A stretch of DNA of 64,000 nucleotides from Ruminococcaceae bacterium D5. Its GTDB lineage: Bacteria > Bacillota > Clostridia > Oscillospirales > Ruminococcaceae. Both the position numbers and the translations under genes were made by a program. Every line of letters begins with the position of its first letter. Positions within the stretch are counted from its first letter, which is position 1. Where the stretch lies: contig FORK01000010.1 of the NCBI GenBank assembly GCA_900113995.1, positions 44,809 to 108,808 of the forward strand. Direction: 5' to 3'. The notes under the pieces are model-generated. The model had not been told where the DNA came from. It ran no database searches and worked only from the letters and a program-made list of their open reading frames with translations. Positions 61,125 through 64,000 of this stretch are shown in pieces.

Positions 61125-62291
61125 ATGCGGGCAACACAATTTATCGAAGGAAAAATTCTTTTCCCCCTGGTCAGGTTTGCTCTGCCGGTTCTGCTTGCCC
61201 TTTTTCTTCAGGCGATGTACGGTGCGGTGGATCTTTGGACGCTGGGCGCTTTGGGAGTGCGGCCGATGTCTCCGCCGTCTCGACGGGCAGCCAGATCATG
61301 CAGACGGCGACGGTCATTGTGACAGTACTGGCGATGGGAATCACTATTCTGACCGGCTCTAGAAGATCGGGGAGCAGAAGCCGCAGGAAGCCGGCAGCGT
61401 TTTTGTGGGAGGAATCCTTCTGTTTGCTGCATCGCTGTTCTTTTAACGGTTCTCATACAGCTGAGAGCAGTTCCTCTGGCCCGACCCATGCATGCTCCCC
61501 CCCCAGGCCTTAGATATGTCAGAATTTGCGGTGCGGTATTTATCGTCGCCTATAATCTGGTCGGCAGTATTTTTCCGCGGAATCGGTGATTCCAGAATGC
61601 CGCCGATCACCGTTGCGATTGCCTGTGTCCTCAATATCGCCGGAGATTTGTTCTTTGTTGCCGTTTTTCGGATGGGGGTCGCGGGGACTGCTCTGGCAAC
61701 AGTATTGTCTCAAGCGGTCAGCGTTCTTCTTTCTGTTGGGATCATCCGCCGCAGGGAGCTTCCCTTTTCCCTCTCCCGGGAATCGCTGCGCCCAGGGCTG
61801 GGGCTGTACAGAAGAATTTTTCATCTCGGAGTGCCCATTGCATTTCAAGATTTTCTGATCAGCATTTCCTTTCTCGTCATTCTCGCGATCGTTAACTCGC
61901 TTGGGTTGATCTCTTCGGCCGGTGTCGGCGTTGCGGAAAAGCTCTGTGCCTTCATTATGCTGTCTCCCTCCGCCTATATACAGTCAATGTCCGCCTTTGT
62001 CGTACAGAATATTGGCGCCGGTAAGCCGGGGCGCGCAAAGCGTGTTCTCTTTTGCAGAATTCTTTCATCGCTGGCCGCGGGAGTTGGGATGGCCTATTTT
62101 TCTTTTTTCCATAGTGAGCTGATGGCCTCTCTTTTTTCAAATGACCGGAATGTGATCTTCGCCGCTGCGGACTATATGCGCGCCTGCGCCATCGACTGTA
62201 TTCTGACGTTTTGCAGATCACACTGTGCGCCGGATATCTGCTGCTGCTTGAGAAACGGCGCTCCCATACCCCGGAGGAAAATATGCTTTGA
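61125..62291 (+). pseudogene. MATE-family multidrug exporter, broken
   Basis: The frame begins with AGGAG eight bases before ATG 61125 and MRATQFIEGKILFPLVRFAL, the usual MATE N-terminus. At about 61250 it shifts frame (the family continues in another frame as SAADVSAVSTGSQIMQTATV), then a stop interrupts near 61443, the longest open piece runs 61492-62200 (IIWSAVFFRGIGDSRMPPITV), and near 62205 the frame shifts again with the expected last helices missing before a tail ending EENML. At least three lesions and a deletion make it a pseudogene. Intact MATE genes are about 450 codons. Confidence 0.85.
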
Positions 62292-62322
62292 GTGCCGCGG
62301 ACGATGAAATTTCGCAAAAGGC

Positions 62323-62351
62323 TTGACAATTTTGGTGAATTCTGATAAATT
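62323..62351 (+). promoter_or_regulatory. Promoter of rpsF-ssb-rpsR
   Basis: TTGACA, a 17-base spacer ending in TGA (extended -10), and TAAATT. Start near 62358. Confidence 0.65.
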
Positions 62352-62385
62352 ATATCCGTTATGCTTTGTCTAAAGCAACATCCTT

Positions 62386-62406
62386 GCCTTGCGCTTTCCG
62401 CAAGGC
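62386..62406 (+). promoter_or_regulatory. Leader hairpin before rpsF, candidate S6:S18 autoregulatory element
   Basis: GCCTTGCG pairs with CGCAAGGC around CTTTC, 27 bases before the rpsF start. The S6-S18 protein pair is known to bind an rpsF leader in several bacteria; the site here is only suggestive. Confidence 0.4.
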
Positions 62407-62433
62407 CTTATGTCCAGAAGGAGGTGTATCAAA

Positions 62434-62733
62434 ATGGCAAAAAACACTGCTAACTACGAAACCGTTGCAATCTTCAATGTGCAGGCCGGTGAAGAAGGGC
62501 TTGCCGCTCTGACTGAGAAGTTCAAAGCTCTCATCAGCGCGAACGGCACCATCACCAATGTCGAGGAATGGGGCAAGCGCAGACTTGCTTACCCGATCCA
62601 GGATGAGACGGAAGGCCACTATCTGTTTGTGGAGTTCACCAGCACCCCTGAGTTCCCCGCCGAGCTCGACCGTATCTACAAGATTACCGACGGCGTACTG
62701 CGTTCCCTGATCGTTGTGAAAAACGAGGACTAA
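62434..62733 (+). CDS. rpsF: 30S ribosomal protein S6
   Basis: A 99-residue S6: NYETVAIFNVQAGEEGL, VEEWGKRRLAYPIQDETEGHY and the C-terminal ITDGVLRSLIVVK. ATG at 62434 follows GGAGGTGTATCAAA. First gene of the conserved rpsF-ssb-rpsR unit. Confidence 0.97.
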   Translation: MAKNTANYETVAIFNVQAGEEGLAALTEKFKALISANGTITNVEEWGKRRLAYPIQDETEGHYLFVEFTSTPEFPAELDRIYKITDGVLRSLIVVKNED

Positions 62734-62745
62734 GGAGGAACCGTC

Positions 62746-63192
62746 ATGTACAACAAGGTCATCATGATCGGAAGGCTCGTGGCGGACCCCGAGCTGCGCA
62801 CCACGCCGAACGGCATCAATGTCGCTTCGTTGCGCATCGCGGTGGACCGCCCCTATTCGAAGGGCGGAGAGAGAAAGTCCGACTTTTTTAACGCCGTTGC
62901 ATGGCGGCAGAATGCCGAATTTATCTCCCGTTACTTTTCGAAGGGAAGGCTGATCGGTATCGAGGGCAGCCTACAGACCCGCGATTATACCGACAAAGAG
63001 GGAAACAAGCGCACTGCGTTTGAGATTCAGATCGACCGTGCCTTTTTCACCGAGTCGAAAGCATCGGCCGGCGGCGGTATGCCGGGGGATTCCCCCGCAC
63101 CTGTTTCTGCCCCCGCTGCAGGAGTCTCCTACGCGAGCGGATCGAACGGAGATTTTCAGGCAATCGACGATGATGACGATCTTCCGTTCTGA
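62746..63192 (+). CDS. ssb: Single-stranded DNA-binding protein
   Basis: A 148-residue SSB: OB fold ([52 protein letters not shown]) and the acidic tail ending DDDDLPF, which binds partner proteins. Encoded between rpsF and rpsR as in most bacteria; AAGGAGG upstream. Confidence 0.97.
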   Translation: MYNKVIMIGRLVADPELRTTPNGINVASLRIAVDRPYSKGGERKSDFFNAVAWRQNAEFISRYFSKGRLIGIEGSLQTRDYTDKEGNKRTAFEIQIDRAFFTESKASAGGGMPGDSPAPVSAPAAGVSYASGSNGDFQAIDDDDDLPF

Positions 63193-63233
63193 GCGTACTT
63201 CACAAAACAGACTGTAAAGGAGTTGAAACTGTA

Positions 63234-63491
63234 ATGGCTTTCGATAGAGATAACCGCGACAGCAGACCGCGCGGCGGCCGCAAAGGCAGAAAGAAAGTTT
63301 GCGCTTTCTGCGTTGATAAGATTCAGGATATCGATTATAAGGATACCCTCCGCCTGCGCAGATATCTTTCCGACCGCGGAAAGATTGTTCCCCGCCGTGT
63401 TACCGGCACCTGCGCCCGGCATCAGCGTCAGCTGACCACCGCCATCAAGCGTGCAAGACATCTGGCTTTCCTGCCCTATGTCAGCGATTGA
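63234..63491 (+). CDS. rpsR: 30S ribosomal protein S18
   Basis: An 85-residue S18: [18 protein letters not shown] and [27 protein letters not shown], with Cys residues of the zinc-binding version. AAAGGAG upstream. Normally rplI or dnaB follows; here a hairpin cluster and an insertion sequence follow. Confidence 0.97.
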   Translation: MAFDRDNRDSRPRGGRKGRKKVCAFCVDKIQDIDYKDTLRLRRYLSDRGKIVPRRVTGTCARHQRQLTTAIKRARHLAFLPYVSD

Positions 63492-63502
63492 TTGTAGAAT
63501 CA

Positions 63503-63527
63503 AAACCACCGGTTGAACCGGTGGTTT
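63503..63527 (+). terminator. Perfect hairpin after rpsR
   Basis: AAACCACCGGTT pairs with AACCGGTGGTTT around G, with no loop beyond one base pair. It may be a terminator without T-run, or a subterminal hairpin of an IS200/IS605-type element. Confidence 0.55.
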
Positions 63528-63561
63528 GAACAGGCCTTATAAGGGTCTATCTCCTGTAGCA

Positions 63562-63637
63562 GCCCCTTAAGGGGCATCGAAGAGTCTGGCAATTACACCA
63601 TTATTACTTGGCAGCCCCCTTCTCGGGGGCTGTTTTT
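63562..63637 (+). terminator. Hairpin pair ending in a T-run before the insertion sequence
   Basis: GCCCCTTAAGGGGC at 63562-63575, then CAGCCCCC and GGGGGCTG around TTCTC at 63612-63632 followed by TTTTTT. The second is a strong rho-independent terminator for rpsR read-through. Confidence 0.75.
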
Positions 63638-63730
63638 TATGCCTTGCTCTTTTCTTCTGTGAAAGGATCTATATATTCTTTTAGACCCAATTGATCGTTT
63701 GCAATATCTTCTTGCGATAAGGTATACTAA

Positions 63731-64000
63731 GGGACCTGTTGACAAAGTAGCGCAGGAGGCCTCTATGTGGTACAATAAACATGAGGAGGGATGAGGTATG
63801 ATGGGGCGACAAGATAGGCAAATGGCAATAGTTTTTATGGATATGGAATCCTTGATCCCAGAGAACCATTTATTGCGAAAAATTGACCGGATCATATCCT
63901 TCGAGTTCATATACGACTTGCTTGCACCATATTATCCCTCTATCGGGCGTCCATCTGTGGATCCCGTCTGTATGTTCAAGATGCTTCTGGTGGGCTATCT
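63731..64000 (+). mobile_element. Left end of an IS1182-family-like insertion sequence, cut by the window edge
   Basis: GGGACCTGTTGACAAAGTAG near 63731 resembles an IS terminal repeat, and the transposase gene starts at 63798 in the expected orientation. The right end lies outside the window. The element replaced the usual downstream genes (rplI region) or inserted behind rpsR. Confidence 0.55.
63798..64000 (+). CDS. IS1182-family transposase, N-terminal part
   Basis: Begins ATG at 63798 with GAGGAGGGATGAGG upstream. The visible 67 codons read DMESLIPENHLLRKIDRII and, later, YPSIGRPSVDPVCMFKMLLV, the DUF772-type N-terminal domain of IS1182/IS1380-like transposases. The catalytic part is beyond the window. 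Integrity cannot be judged. Confidence 0.85.
   Translation, partial: MMGRQDRQMAIVFMDMESLIPENHLLRKIDRIISFEFIYDLLAPYYPSIGRPSVDPVCMFKMLLVGY

Noticed and set aside
1..64000. CRISPR arrays, tRNA or rRNA genes, and defence systems
   Set aside because: No regularly spaced direct repeats, tRNA-like clover leaf with CCA end, or rRNA segments were noticed, and no gene set of a known defence system was recognised.

Overview
The window looks like chromosomal DNA of an endospore-forming, anaerobic member of the Clostridia, most likely the Oscillospiraceae/Ruminococcaceae group. The evidence is a complete spoIIIAA-AH operon, spoIIM, a lysine riboswitch over asd-dapA-dapB, a tyrosyl T-box, an FprA-type flavodiiron protein and many Clostridia-type small families (TIGR04086, DUF951, DUF896, Asp23, DUF1385). 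No tRNA, rRNA or CRISPR array was seen. Species placement is inference.

Layout. 1-9510 is an accessory region with lower GC and visible decay: a WYL regulator, a serine-recombinase fragment fused into the 3' end of a truncated EamA transporter, a TAXI-type TRAP transporter with an M29-like peptidase under a divergent LysR regulator, a deacylase-like gene and a Big_2-like remnant. 9511-11978 is feoA-feoB plus a small Cys-rich Feo protein behind a strong promoter and a palindromic operator. 12413-18754 holds tgt, yajC, a TIGR04086 membrane protein, proC, spoIIM, a tyrosine recombinase and queA. 18812-21958 is the lysine-riboswitch asd-dapA-dapB operon. 22018-26883 holds a padR-DUF2812 pair, fprA, ppa and T-box-controlled tyrS.

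27421-38028 (minus strand) reads as one 12-gene operon: asp23, nusB, a TsaD paralogue, xseA, xseB, ispA, a DUF212 gene, dxs, tlyA, nadK, argR, recN. It is followed upstream by spoIIIAA-AH (38074-42837) and by a second tight minus-strand operon (43253-48261): DUF951, prfA, a Sua5-type tsaC, coaE, a lytic transglycosylase and an M18 aminopeptidase. From 48560 the plus strand carries a U32 peptidase, a HAD phosphatase, a methyltransferase and a membrane protein, then nitroreductase, lipoprotein, a two-component system, DUF1385, prmC and DUF896. 58931-60986 (minus) holds an M23 peptidase, a ferritin-like protein and a small unknown. A MATE efflux pseudogene follows, then rpsF-ssb-rpsR and the start of an IS1182-like element that runs off the window.

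How the genes work together: most of the window is housekeeping (queuosine, lysine/diaminopimelate, isoprenoid and NADP synthesis, DNA repair, translation termination by PrfA and its methylase PrmC) plus sporulation. I did not find a recognisable new defence or biosynthetic system. The most interesting unexplained items are the TAXI-TRAP/M29/LysR locus with candidate operator sites, a 28-bp dif-like palindrome beside a Xer-type gene, a DtxR-like palindrome before feoA, a long perfect-looking inverted repeat after the feo operon, and a duplicated recN 3' end. All calls come from reading the sequence; no database search was run.
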